Origin: Parasponia andersonii
Lineage: Eukaryota > Streptophyta > Magnoliopsida > Rosales > Cannabaceae
Length of the DNA stretch: 64,000 nucleotides
Assembly: GCA_002914805.1 (NCBI GenBank)
Contig: JXTB01000076.1
Coordinates: 270,454-334,453 of the forward strand
Direction: 5' to 3'
Shown here: one piece after another, positions 24,835-36,614 of the stretch
How positions within the stretch are numbered: position 1 is the stretch's first letter
How the letters are laid out: each line of letters begins with the position of its first letter
Notes under the pieces: generated by a model
What the model was told of the DNA's origin: nothing
Seen by the model: only the letters and a program-made list of their open reading frames with translations
The model's database searches: none
Program-made: the position numbers and the translations under genes

Positions 24835-25131
24835 TTATTTGTCAGGAATGGGCATTACTGGTGGGATATTACAGCGGATAAATTCCACAAATTTTTTTCC
24901 TGCACAATTTCTAAAGAGTTTAGTTGATCGTCCTAATTTCATATTTAAATTTCTGAAATATATTCGACAAACTTCTCGAGCATAATTATTGCAATGTGCG
25001 TATCGTTCTCTAGGATTTGGTGAAAAGGCAACATGGTCATTATTTGTTTGGGCACAGGGAACAATTAGAGAAGATGAAGATGAAGAGAAAGGAAGGAAAG
25101 CACACATAATGATCATACATATTTTATCCAT
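24835..25131 (-). CDS. Small secreted four-cysteine peptide, paralogue 2
   Basis: Single-exon ORF of 98 residues, related to the gene at 2903-3211. Residues 1-21 are a signal peptide (MDKICMIIMCAFLPF, then a serine run). It then shares LIVP (VIVP in paralogue 1), TNNDHVAF at 29-36 and PNPRER at 38-43, a tyrosine-alanine-arginine (YAR) between the first two core cysteines, and the first cysteine spacing. Core cysteines are 47, 55, 76 and 87 (C-x7-C-x20-C-x10-C); an extra cysteine at 26 may be unpaired or removed. The later loops are longer than in paralogue 1, while the pre-cysteine block is conserved, which suggests selection on that block. A canonical TATAAAA lies about 55 bases upstream. 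Family not recognised; function unknown. Confidence 0.72.
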   Translation of the reverse strand: MDKICMIIMCAFLPFSSSSSSLIVPCAQTNNDHVAFSPNPRERYAHCNNYAREVCRIYFRNLNMKLGRSTKLFRNCAGKKFVEFIRCNIPPVMPIPDK

Positions 25132-25184
25132 TTCTTCTCCTTTATCTTTTTCAGTTTGTTCTTATGGGAAGTTCAATTACGACG

Positions 25185-25191
25185 TTTTATA
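25185..25191 (-). promoter_or_regulatory. TATA box of secreted peptide gene 2
   Basis: TATAAAA on the minus strand (within ACTATAAAAC), about 55 bases before the ATG at 25131, predicting a leader of roughly 25 nucleotides. Confidence 0.6.
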
Positions 25192-25199
25192 GTACAAGC

Positions 25200-25984
25200 A
25201 ATTAATAAGTAACCATAATTTAATGATTAAGTACATGCGTAGTGGCTTTTTTTTGCTTTTTTTTTTTTTCTTTTTTGGTCTTTTAAGCATATTAATAAAA
25301 AGCTAGACATATTAGTTTAAAAGTATATAAGCTAGAGAATCCCATTGAACCTTCCAAAAGAAAAAACAAAAAACCCATTGAATTCCTTCTTATTTGATCC
25401 AAGAGGCTCTTACCATTTATTATAGTCTAGCAACAAGATTAAATCAGTGGTTTTATATATTTTTTTAATTTTGCATGCCTGAATTTTCGCATGTACATGG
25501 AACTTAAGGATTCTTGGTTTAATTCTTTTCATCGATATGTAAAAGAAGTTATGCCCGGTATCCCCAGCAAGGTGTGGTAAATTAATTCATCATTTTCAAT
25601 AAATGGGTAACATACATCGAATCACCTTTGAATTAACAAATGCAAAAAGTGGTAGGAATAAATCAAACAATACATGATTTATAACCTTGATTTTGTTGAG
25701 GGCTTGAAGATTGATCCTTAATCGGAAACTAATTATCGTAACTTGATTCCTTGATGGATTTTGAGTATTTTCTACAACCAAAGTTTTGAGGTGTTTTAAT
25801 AGAATTTTTCATTTTTTGGCAAAGACAGAGGCTACAAAAGATGAGTACATCTTTTCTTTAGTTATGGAGATCATGACCTCCTAACTATGGGTGGACAACC
25901 CAACTAAGGTATCTATCAACCATAATTGGATATCTAATTAGTATTCATATTTTGATTTATATCCAATAGAATCCTTACTATCCT
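25200..25984. other. Intergenic DNA, no gene seen
   Basis: T-rich start (25250-25280), otherwise ordinary AT-rich sequence. It would hold the distal promoter of the minus-strand peptide gene 2. The minus-strand frame at 25596-25781 has no supporting evidence. Confidence 0.5.
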
Positions 25985-27924
25985 GTTAGATGAAGGACAG
26001 TTTGATATCTTTAGTGATACATCGAAGTTGGGACTAAGAGCAGTATTAATGCAAAATAGCAAAGTCGTGGCATATGGTTCTCGACAACTCAAGGAGCACA
26101 AGAAGAACTACCCAACCCATGATCTTGAATTTGCTGCTGTAGTTTTCACCCTCAAACTTTGGCGACACTATTTGTACGGGATTCAATACAGAATTTACAT
26201 TAATCATAAAAGCCTAAATTATATATTCACTCAGAAAGAGTTGAACATGAAGCAGCATAGGTGGCTGGAGTTGGTTAAGGATTATAATTGTGAAATCCTA
26301 TACTATTCAGGTAAGGCAAATAAGGTCGCAGACGCACTAAGTAGGAAAATAACTACAACGTTGATGTCAATAAAAGCCTTACCTGAGCCTTTACAAGAAG
26401 ATATTAACAGTGTCGGCTTAGAGTGAATAGTAGGAAAATTGACAATTTTAACTCTCAAACCAAACATTCTTGAGAACATGGAGGAAGCTCAGGAGCTCAA
26501 TCCAGCCTTTGTACAAATTAGAGAAGATATTACAGAGGGTAGATAGTCAAAATTCAACATCTCTTCTGATGGAATCCTCAAGTTAAATGGTAGACTGTGC
26601 ATGCCACACGATATAGAAATAAGGAATCAAATCCTTTCCGAAGCACATGAAACCCCTTATTCTGTCCACCCTGTTACAACAAAGATGAATAACGATCTCA
26701 AAAAGTACTTTTGGTGGAATGGAATGAAAAATGATGTGGTAAAGTACGTGCAGAGATGTTTGACTTGTCAGAAAGTCAAGGCTGAATACAAGAGACTTGT
26801 TGAGGAGTTACAATCAATTGAAATTCCTAAGTGGAAATAGGAGAAAATTGCCATAGATTTTATGGTTGTGATACCCAAAATACATGAAGGATACAACGCA
26901 ATATGGGTGATTGTGGATCAATTGACTAAATCAGCACATTTTCTACCAATAAAAATCACTTATTCATTGGAAAATTTGGCTGAATTATATGTGACTAAGG
27001 TAGTCAGACTACATGGAATACCACAATTGATCATTTCTGACCACGACAGTCGATTTACTTCTACTTTTTGGAGAAAGGTTCAAAAAGCTTTATGAACAAA
27101 GCTACTTTTTAGCATGGTTTTTAATCCGTAAACAGACGAGCAGTCGGAACGAACCATTAAAACTCTAGAAGATATGCTCAGGGCTTGTGTGATAGACTTT
27201 AAAAGAGCATAGAACAAGAAGCTTCCATTGATAGAATTCTCTTATAATAATAGCTATCAGACTTCTATCAAGGCAACACCTTATGAAGCGCTTTATGGTA
27301 GGAGATGTATATCTCCAATCCATTGGTATGAACCTGAGGAGAAGCATTTAGAGACCACCAACTTCATAAGGGAGACCACTGAAGCGGTATAGAAAATCAG
27401 GAAAAGGATAAAAATTGCCCAAAGTCGACAAAAAAACTATGCTGATAAGCGGAGAATACCATTGGAATTTCAAGTAGGAAACGTAGTTTTTCTTAAAGTT
27501 GCACCAATGAAAGGTGTAATGAGGTTCGGGAAGAAGGAAAAATTGAGTCTGAGATATCTTGGACCATTCGACATCCTCGAACGAGTGGGAAAAGAAGCAT
27601 ATAGATTGGCTCTATCACCAGAATTGGCTAATGTATATAATGTCTTTCATATATCTATACTGAAAAAGTATGTCCTGGACCCTTCACATGTATATAATTA
27701 TGAACCCATCAAGATTCATGAAGAGTAAACTTACGAAGAGAAACCAGTCAAAATATTAGCACGTAAAGAGAAAACATTATGAAGCACGACAATACCCCTG
27801 GTTAAGGTATTGTGGTGTAATCACAAAATTGAAGAGACCACATGGGAATGAAAAGAAGAGATGAAGAAAAAGAACCCACACCTATTCTAATTTTCGAGAA
27901 CGAAAATTCATAAGTAGGGGAGAT

Positions 27925-30310
27925 TGTAAAACCCGAGAAAATCCTAGACTTAAAAAAATTATTTTAATAATTTTTTATCATGAACTTTTAATATTAGTGT
28001 ATTCTCTTGAAGAATGAATTTATCATGTTGATTTTCTTGTCTAAAATTTTATTTTGTATATTTCATTTCTTTGATCATAGAAATTGAGTAGTTATACACT
28101 AATGAATTTCATAAATATATTGCAGTGAGATACACACAAGAAAGCCAAGTTGAACTATGTACCTCTAAATTATTTTTCAACATATATGGCTATTGTTGTT
28201 AATATGAAATAAGCCTAGTTAATTATGTTTACTATTAGGCCTTAAATTGTTTGAGTTTAATAATCATTTATTTTGGTCCAATAGGTAATAGGAAAGTCCA
28301 AATTTGAAATTATTAGTATTCTTATTTGTAATTATCATTGAGTTTTAATTTTTTAACCCAATATCATTTATCTTGGCCCAATAGGTAATAGGAGAGTCCA
28401 AATTTAAGTAAATATTTCAAGCCCAAGTAATAAGTTAAATAGTCACAAGTAAGAAAGGGAAAAAAAAAAAAAAATATATATATATATANNNNNNNNNNNN
28501 NNNNNNNNNNNNNNNNNNNNNNNNNNNNNNNNNNNNNNNNNNNNNNNNNNNNNNNNNNNNNNNNNNNNNNNNNNNNNNNNNNNNNNNNNNNNNNNNNNNN
28601 NNNNNNNNNNNNNNNNNNNNNNNNNNNNNNNNNNNNNNNNNNNNNNNNNNNNNNNNNNNNNNNNNNNNNNNNNNNNNNNNNNNNNNNNNNNNNNNNNNNN
28701 NNNNNNNNNNNNNNNNNNNNNNNNNNNNNNNNNNNNNNNNNNNNNNNNNNNNNNNNNNNNNNNNNNNNNNNNNNNNNNNNNNNNNNNNNNNNNNNNNNNN
28801 NNNNNNNNNNNNNNNNNNNNNNNNNNNNNNNNNNNNNNNNNNNNNNNNNNNNNNNNNNNNNNNNNNNNNNNNNNNNNNNNNNNNNNNNNNNNNNNNNNNN
28901 NNNNNNNNNNNNNNNNNNNNNNNNNNNNNNNNNNNNNNNNNNNNNNNNNNNNNNNNNNNNNNNNNNNNNNNNNNNNNNNNNNNNNNNNNNNNNNNNNNNN
29001 TTAATGATGTGCTTTTAAAATTTTGAGTTTGTTTGATTTATAAAACACTCCCGAAAATTCAATCATTCTCGTTTAGTCGTATCTTTAACAATTTTATTAC
29101 AAATTCTAAATTGGAAAAACAAATAGTGATAAATATTGTTCATAAATTTTAAACCATGATCTTTAGATTTTGGTCTATTTCATATGAATTCATGTAAATT
29201 TTTAGAATGAATAGAATTATAGACTAGAATATGAAATTCCTTAACTACGCATTACGCACCAAAATTCTACAATTTTAATATGAAACATTATTTTACGATT
29301 TATGTTGTGAATATTTTCAAATACGTAAAAGTAGTTTCATATTACCAATGATAGCATATGTTGACATATAAAATGAATATTGATGCATGAATAACAAATA
29401 AAAAGGATAAAGAAGAGGCACGTGGTTGCAACAAGATTAAGTATATGGTATTTCACTGCAAGCACGAAGAATATTTTCTAAAGACTTAAGGTAAGTACAA
29501 TCTCACCTATAATATGGATAATTTTAAAAGTATATTTTGCTTGAAATAAAAGTATTTGAGATAATTAAATGTGATATTTTTCTAAGGCAAGATATGTTTG
29601 TTTGGCTTGTATATATACCTATAAAAATACATCCCTCTTATGATAATAAGATGAGAGAAATTTACTTTACAATATTATTCATAACTTGATAAATATACTT
29701 CAATTAAAGGGAGTATCAAGAATATGAAATATAAGTTTTGGTTTGAAGTATGATACAACCATTTATTTTAAAGAGGAGACTAAGTAAAAGATAAAAATAT
29801 AAAGGTGTCGTATCAACCTCCATAGATGAGGATTTCTAAGGAAATATAAGACCAACCTCCACTAAGTGAGGATTCCTGATGAAAATATGTTAAATTTATG
29901 ATCGTTATTGTTTCAGTTAGGTCGTTTCCCTGATTCCCAGTCAGTAAGTGCGCACTTGGTATGTACACAAGAGCCCATAAAAAAGATAAAAGATTTTACA
30001 ATAATATAAGTGATAAAAGAGTACTTCATAAAATAAAGTTGAACTATTACACAAGGACGCAAAGAACTATTACATAAGGACGCAAAAATTAAACTTTCAT
30101 AAAATATTATTTATATGAAATATTTTATGAGATGAATTATACTTACTGAGTGAAAGCTCACGTAGTGTAAATGTCCATGTTGTAGGTACCAAAGGCAAGC
30201 AACTTTTGTTTTGAATGATGGGTTGACTAAAATTGAGGCGGAGATGGATACGAGATATAGGCTTTGGGATATCATCACTATAAATTTCTGTACAAGTTGT
30301 CTTCTCTTTA
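27925..30310 (+). repeat. 3' LTR of Gypsy-2 (incomplete, contains assembly gap)
   Basis: Starts TGTAAAACCCGAGAAAATCC immediately after the purine tract. It includes CCCAGTCAGTAAGTGCGCAC-like text near 29940 and a 'TGTTGTAGGTACCAAAGG' stretch near 30180 typical of the R-U5 side of plant gypsy LTRs. The end is uncertain. Confidence 0.5.
28489..29000. other. Assembly gap (512 N)
   Basis: Run of N directly after an A run and a short (TA)n stretch, inside an LTR. The true length and content are unknown. Confidence 0.99.
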
Positions 30311-30889
30311 AACAATACAATTTATTTAAATATGTAAGAATAAGTCATATATTTCTTTAAGTTAATAACGAGATGAAATGTTTAAGTATGAAATCTAAAT
30401 TTTAAGTTTAATTATGCCTCTAAAATAAAGTAATCATTTTGCTATATATAATATGACTAATTTTATCTAAATATCCCTTTATAGAATACCATATATATAT
30501 TATCTTGAAGTATATTTTTAATAATTAAAGATTTTTAAATAATTATGTTGTTTTATTATCTAATATATTGATTTAAATAAATATAAGACTAAATAAGCTT
30601 TGTCAAAAAGACTTAAACCATCTAAGGAGAGCTTGAGATTTAAGAAGTCCACTTGTGACCCCTCTCCTCCCCTGGAAGCCTTTTTAGTTGCACATTATTT
30701 AAATCTCATAAAAAAATAATAATATTTCGTTCAATAGTTTCTATAAATTTCTTAATATGACATGTAGAATAATTAGTTAACTATCTTGAGAGAATTATAT
30801 AAAAAAAATTGTCATGAATTTTTATAGTCCAAAAATGTGACTTTTAAAATAATAAATTAAGTTAAGAATATACGTAGATATCGGTCTTA
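30311..30889. other. AT-rich DNA between two retroelement fossils
   Basis: No gene, LTR or primer-site motif recognised. The missing 5' LTR of the copia element would be expected here and is not seen. Confidence 0.4.
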
Positions 30890-33800
30890 AAAGTCAGGTC
30901 AATACAAAAATCATGGAGATCAGTTCTTGCAGGATAGGCACCACCAACCACTAAGGATGAGAATGGGAATGTTATTCCTAAACATGAACTCAATTGGTCT
31001 TCTGATAATGATAAACTGGCCAATTATAACTCCAAAGAATTACATACCATTCTTAATGGTGTTAATGCTACTCATAGTAAAATGATAACAAATTGTGATT
31101 CTGCTAAAGAAGCATGGGATAATTTACAAACACATTTTGAAAGTTCTGGTGATATGAAAATAACCAAAATAGTTATTTTAACTTCTAAAGTTGAAGAGTT
31201 AAAAATGAGAGAAGATGAAACTCTATTTGAATATTTTACTAAACTATATGATATTTCTAATGAAGCTTTTGCTCTTGGTAAACATTTTTTAGATATAAAA
31301 ATGGTTAGAAAAATATTTAGATCTTTACCTGACAAGTTTCAACCAAAGCTCACGGCTATTGAAGAAAGCAAGAACCTCGAAACCATAAAGGTGGAGGAAC
31401 TTATAGGATCCTTACAGACCTATGAGATAAATATCATGCATAGGAAGAAGAATAAATCAATTGCTCTTAAAGCTACCCCTGAACCAGGTGTAAGTGAAAA
31501 CTTTGATGATGAACTAGCTCTTCTGTCCAAAAACTTTAATAAATTTTTAAAGAAAATGGGCAGACAATTAAAGGGGAGCAACACGAGTAAAGGTAAGTCC
31601 ACTCCTCCTAAATCTGATGTTTCTAAAGACAAAAAGTAAGGTATTCAGTGTAGGGAGTGTCAAAGTTATGGTCACATACAAGCTAAATGTGCCAGTACCA
31701 TAAAGAAAAAATCTAAGGCAATGACTACCTCGTGGAGTGATAAGTAGTCAGAAGGCAGCCAAGAAGAAGATGAATTTCATGTAAGTAATTACATTATTTT
31801 TGGAGTTTCTTTAGTTTCAGATAATGTTACAATACTAGCTGCACCTAGTAGTAATGTTGTAACATCAGACAGGATATATGATTTTGACATTGATGATTCC
31901 GAACTAGATGAAGAATCAATTAGAAGATCTTATGAGAATATATATTCTCAATGAGTTAAAATTATAAATCAGAATAGATCCCTTGAAGGAAGAATTTCTA
32001 TACTCATCCAATATAAGGAGAATTCTGAAATAAAGATCCAAGAATTGGAAACTTTGCTGGTTGAAAAAGAAGCAAAGTTAAAAAATGTTTCAGTAGAGCT
32101 TGATAGGACTCAAAAATCTTTAAAAATGCTAAATTCTGGAATTGCCAAATTAGATTATATTTTGACAATTGGTAGATCTGGGTCAGATCATCATGGACTT
32201 GGATTTAAAGGTGAGAGTTCGAATTCAAACTATTTTTGTTAAGAGTTCTATTCCTAACTCTGTTGTAGGAACTAGTAGTGATGTTATAATACTGAAGAAA
32301 CCTCATATTGTAACTGAACCAATATTAGTTTCTAGAAAACATGCTAATGTTACAACACAAAAATCTTCTCTTGCAATACATATCATACTTGCAGGATTTA
32401 ACTCCATGAGAAACCATAGTAAGTTCGTTCCAACTTGTCATTTCTGTGGAGTAAAAAGTCACATCAGACTTAGGTAAGTGTTTTACTATGAGAAACTTTT
32501 TGAAAAATAATTACTATTCTCATGAAATTCCATTTCAAAGAAAAACACCAAAGAAAAAGATTGATTTATCAAGAAAAACAAGAAAAATTTGGGTTAAAAA
32601 ATCTGAATTAAATTATTTTGGATCATTTACTTGTTTTAGATCATATGCTACTAACGATTGCTATTTCAATAGTGGTTGTTCCAGGCACATGGCAGGTGAT
32701 AAATCTATTCATGATGACTACAAGGTTGACACTGATGGTATTGTAACATTTGGAGATGGTGCAAAAGGAAGAGTTCTTCGCAAAAGAACTCTTGATATTG
32801 AAGGATTACCTAAATTTAGGAATGTTTTACACATAGAGGGACATATAGCTAATTTGATAAGCATAAGTCAAATTTGTGATTTAAAATTTAATATTAATTT
32901 CTGTCGTGATAAATCTATTATTCTTAATGAATGTGGTATATCAGTTTTAGAAGGTTATAGATCAAAGGATAATTGCTATACTTTGACAAAATGACATTCA
33001 TGTAATAAGACATCGATAAATGAATATGATCTTTAGCATGAGTTAGGACATTTGAATGTTACAATATTACAGAAACTTGCCAATTAAGATGTAGTCCATG
33101 GTTTACCAAAGTTGGGTAAGAAATCATAAGGTGTTTGTGGTCCTTGTCAGATTGGTAAACAGGTAAGATCAACACATAAAGTAATACAACATGTTACAAC
33201 ATCAAGAGTGTTAGAACTACTTCATATGGATCATATGGATCCCATGCAAGTAGAAAATGTTGCAGGTTAAAGGTATATTTTTGTTTGTGTAGATGATTTT
33301 TCTAGATATTTCTAAGAGAAAAGTCAGATATATTTGATGCTTTTAAGAAACTAGTTGTTAAACTTGAAATGGATAAAGGATGTAACATTGGAAAAATAAT
33401 CAAGAATATGAAGCAATCATGGTAAGAAATTTGAAAATTCTTCGTACACTGATTTTTGTGATTCAAATGGTATTACTCATGAATATTTAACTCCTAAGAC
33501 ACCACAACAAAATAGTATTATAGAAAGGAAGAACAGAACACTACCAGAGATGGCTCGGGTGATGTTAAACAGCAAAAAGCTTACAAAATGGTTGTGGGCT
33601 GAAGCTGTAAACATAGCATGTTACAACATAAATCATGTATATTTTCTACTAGGTGCAAGCAAAACTCCTTACGAAATCTGAAGAGGTAAAAAAACCTAAC
33701 TTGGGTACTCTCATATTTTTGGAAGTACTTGTTACATTCTCAATGATAGAGAACAATTAGAGAAGTTTGATGCAAAAAGTGATGTAGGGGTTTTCCTTGG

Positions 33801-36614
33801 ATATTCTAAAAATAGTCGCACTTATCATGTTTATAACATGAGAACTCAGTCTATTATGAAATCTGCTAATATTGTTGTAGATGATTTTTTAGACTTTACA
33901 AAATATTCAAAAGAAGATGAAATTCAAGGTCTTATGGAGAATACTGATTCAGATAAAAATGTTGCAATACAGCTAGATGTTGCAACACAGCCTGAAGTGG
34001 ATATTCGAGATCCAATTTAGAAAGAACCCTCTTCAAGGGTCAAAAAGAATCATCCCACCGACCTAATTATAGGTAATCTTGAAGATGGAATGGTGACCAG
34101 AAGAAGAAATATTAATTTGGTACAATTTCTTTGCTTTATTTCTTTAATTGAACCTAAAAATTTTAAAGAAGCATTTCCAGATGATTTTTAGATTAAAGTC
34201 ATGCAAGAAGAACTGGAACTATTTTATAAGAACGATGTTTGGATATTAGTACCTAGACTGAATGATTCTAATGTTATTAGAACCAAATAGATTTTTAAAA
34301 ATAAATCAGATGAATTTGGTACCATTATTAAAAACAAACCTAGGTTAGTTGCCCAAGGATATACTCAGGTGGAGGGCATAGACTTTGATGAAACTTTTGC
34401 TCCTTTGGTAAAACTTAAATCTATTTATTTATTGCTTACTATTACTTGTCACATTGATTTTACTTTACATCAAATGGATGTAAAGAGTACTCTGTTAAAT
34501 GGTTTCTTAAACGAGGAGGCATATGTTGAACAATCAAGGGTTTTGAAGATTCTTTCAAACCCAACCATGTCTTCAAACTTAAAAAAGCATTGTATGGTTT
34601 AAAACAAGCTCCTCGGACTTGGTATGAACGTTTGACAACGTCCTTGGTACAAAACAACTACACGAGAGGGGGAGTAGACAAAACTCTATTCATCAAACAC
34701 TTTAATTCTGATATTATTGTTGCATAAATTTATGTTGATGATATAATTTTTGGTTCTACCTCTAACGATAAAGTGCAAGAGTTTGTGAAACAAATGCAAG
34801 AAGAATTTAAGATGAGCATGGTAGATGAATTAACCTACTTTCTAGTTTATAGGTGAAACAACTAAAAGATGGGATTTTTGTTTTCCAAAGTAAGTATTCT
34901 AGAAACCTAGTTAAAAAATTTGGCTTAGATTCAGCAAAACATATGAATACTCCTATGAGTATAAATCTAAAGCTGACTAAAGATGAAAATAGAGTCGATA
35001 TGGATCCAACTCTTTATAGAAATATGATAGATAGCTTACTGTATCTTACAGCTAGCCGACCTGATATTGCTTATAGTGTTGGTGTGTATGCGAGATATCA
35101 ATCCTGTCCAAAAGAATCCCATGTTGTTGCTGTAAAAAGAATAATCATGTATGTTAGTGGTATAGTTGATTTTGGTCTTTGGTATTCCAAAGACACTAAC
35201 ATTAATCTTACAGGTTACAGTGATGCAGATTGGGTAGGTAATGCTGATGACAGAAAAAGTACAACAGGGGGTTATTTCTTTCTTAGAAATAATCTGATTT
35301 CCTGGCATAGTAAAAGCAAAACTCAATCTCTTTGTCCACTGCAGAGGCCGAGTGTATTGCTGCAGGAAGTTATTGCACTTAGTTACTTTGGATGAAACAA
35401 ATGCTCAAGAACTATGGTATAGTATTGGATACATTGGTTGTTTATTGTGATAACACTGGTACTTTAAATATATCCAAGAATCTAGTACAACACTCCAAGA
35501 CAAAGCATATTGATATTCATCATCATTTTATTAGAGAACTTATTGAGTGCAAAACTGTAATGTTGGAACATGTAAAGATAGACAATCAATTGGCAGATGT
35601 TTTTACAAATGCTCTTGATTTTCCACATTTTAATTCTTTAAGGAAAGCCCTAGGAATTTGTTCTGTATGAAATCATATTGTAACATCATCCAAATCAGAA
35701 TCAAAATATTATTTAAGGTTACCTCAAGACATAAAGAAAAAGATGAAATAATTCTTTGTTATAAAATTATTTTCTAATAAACAGTTCTTTCTATGTTTCT
35801 CTTGAAAATTATTTTGGAATATTCATTAGAAAAATTTGAGAAATTTTGATTGATTGTGGACTGACATGTGTATTATCTTGATCTCAGCTTCAATATTCAT
35901 ATAGGCCTCATGATCAGAAAGAGCTACCTATACTGATGTGTTAAAGCCATCCTTGAGTAATGTGGCCTATGTATCACAAATATAGTAGAGGATGATCTAC
36001 CATGTGAAAAGGGCTACCTCAGTGATAGTATGAAAGCTACTATTCATGGAAAGATCATTGCCTAAAATATTGTCAATGTTACAACATTAATTCTTAAGAA
36101 ATTTAAAAATAAAAAATAAAAATAAAAATAAAAATAAAAAACGAGATCAATCAATCAGTCAATTTTCAATCTTAAATGATCAATTAATCTGATGAATATT
36201 TCCAAGTATTTTTTGTGATTAAAGATGGCAAGGATTATATATTTTAAAATCTTTTTATAATAAGAATGATTTCATCAATTTCTTTTGTCTAAAGGTTACC
36301 ATTTATAATATATTGACACTATAGGCTGCACTAATGTTACAACAAGAAATAAACTAGGCTTATTTAATTGGAAAATTGAATAAAATCAATTAATTGCCAC
36401 TAAAGACAGTTTTTCCTTGTTCCTGAGATTTGCTCTCATTACAATTTCTTTTTTTGGCTCCAAAATTGATTTTGTTTTCTTTTTCAAATTTGGGAAACTA
36501 AATGGACTTTAGGTTATTTAAATTTCTTTGTTATTTCACTCTCTCACAGAATCTTCTCTGTCGATTATACCTTTGTTCTTCGAAAATTTTCTGAGTATTG
36601 AAACAGGTTCGAAA

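Larger units (their letters stand above)
25985..30310 (+). mobile_element. 3' half of a second Ty3/gypsy element (Gypsy-2)
   Basis: 5'-truncated fossil. It begins inside RNase H ([17 protein letters not shown], then [14 protein letters not shown] and [12 protein letters not shown]), continues through integrase (SAHFLPIKITYS, RLHGIPQLIISD, about 26600-27330) and the C-terminal domain (VVFLKVAPMKGVMRFGKK, about 27460-27880), and ends in a purine tract (AAGTAGGGGAGA) just before an LTR starting TGTAAAACCC at 27925. The LTR is interrupted by the 512-base assembly gap; its end was not found and 30310 is approximate. Coding has several breaks, perhaps five to ten. It is a different subfamily from Gypsy-1: domain order is the same but the LTR start diverges quickly. 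Confidence 0.8.
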
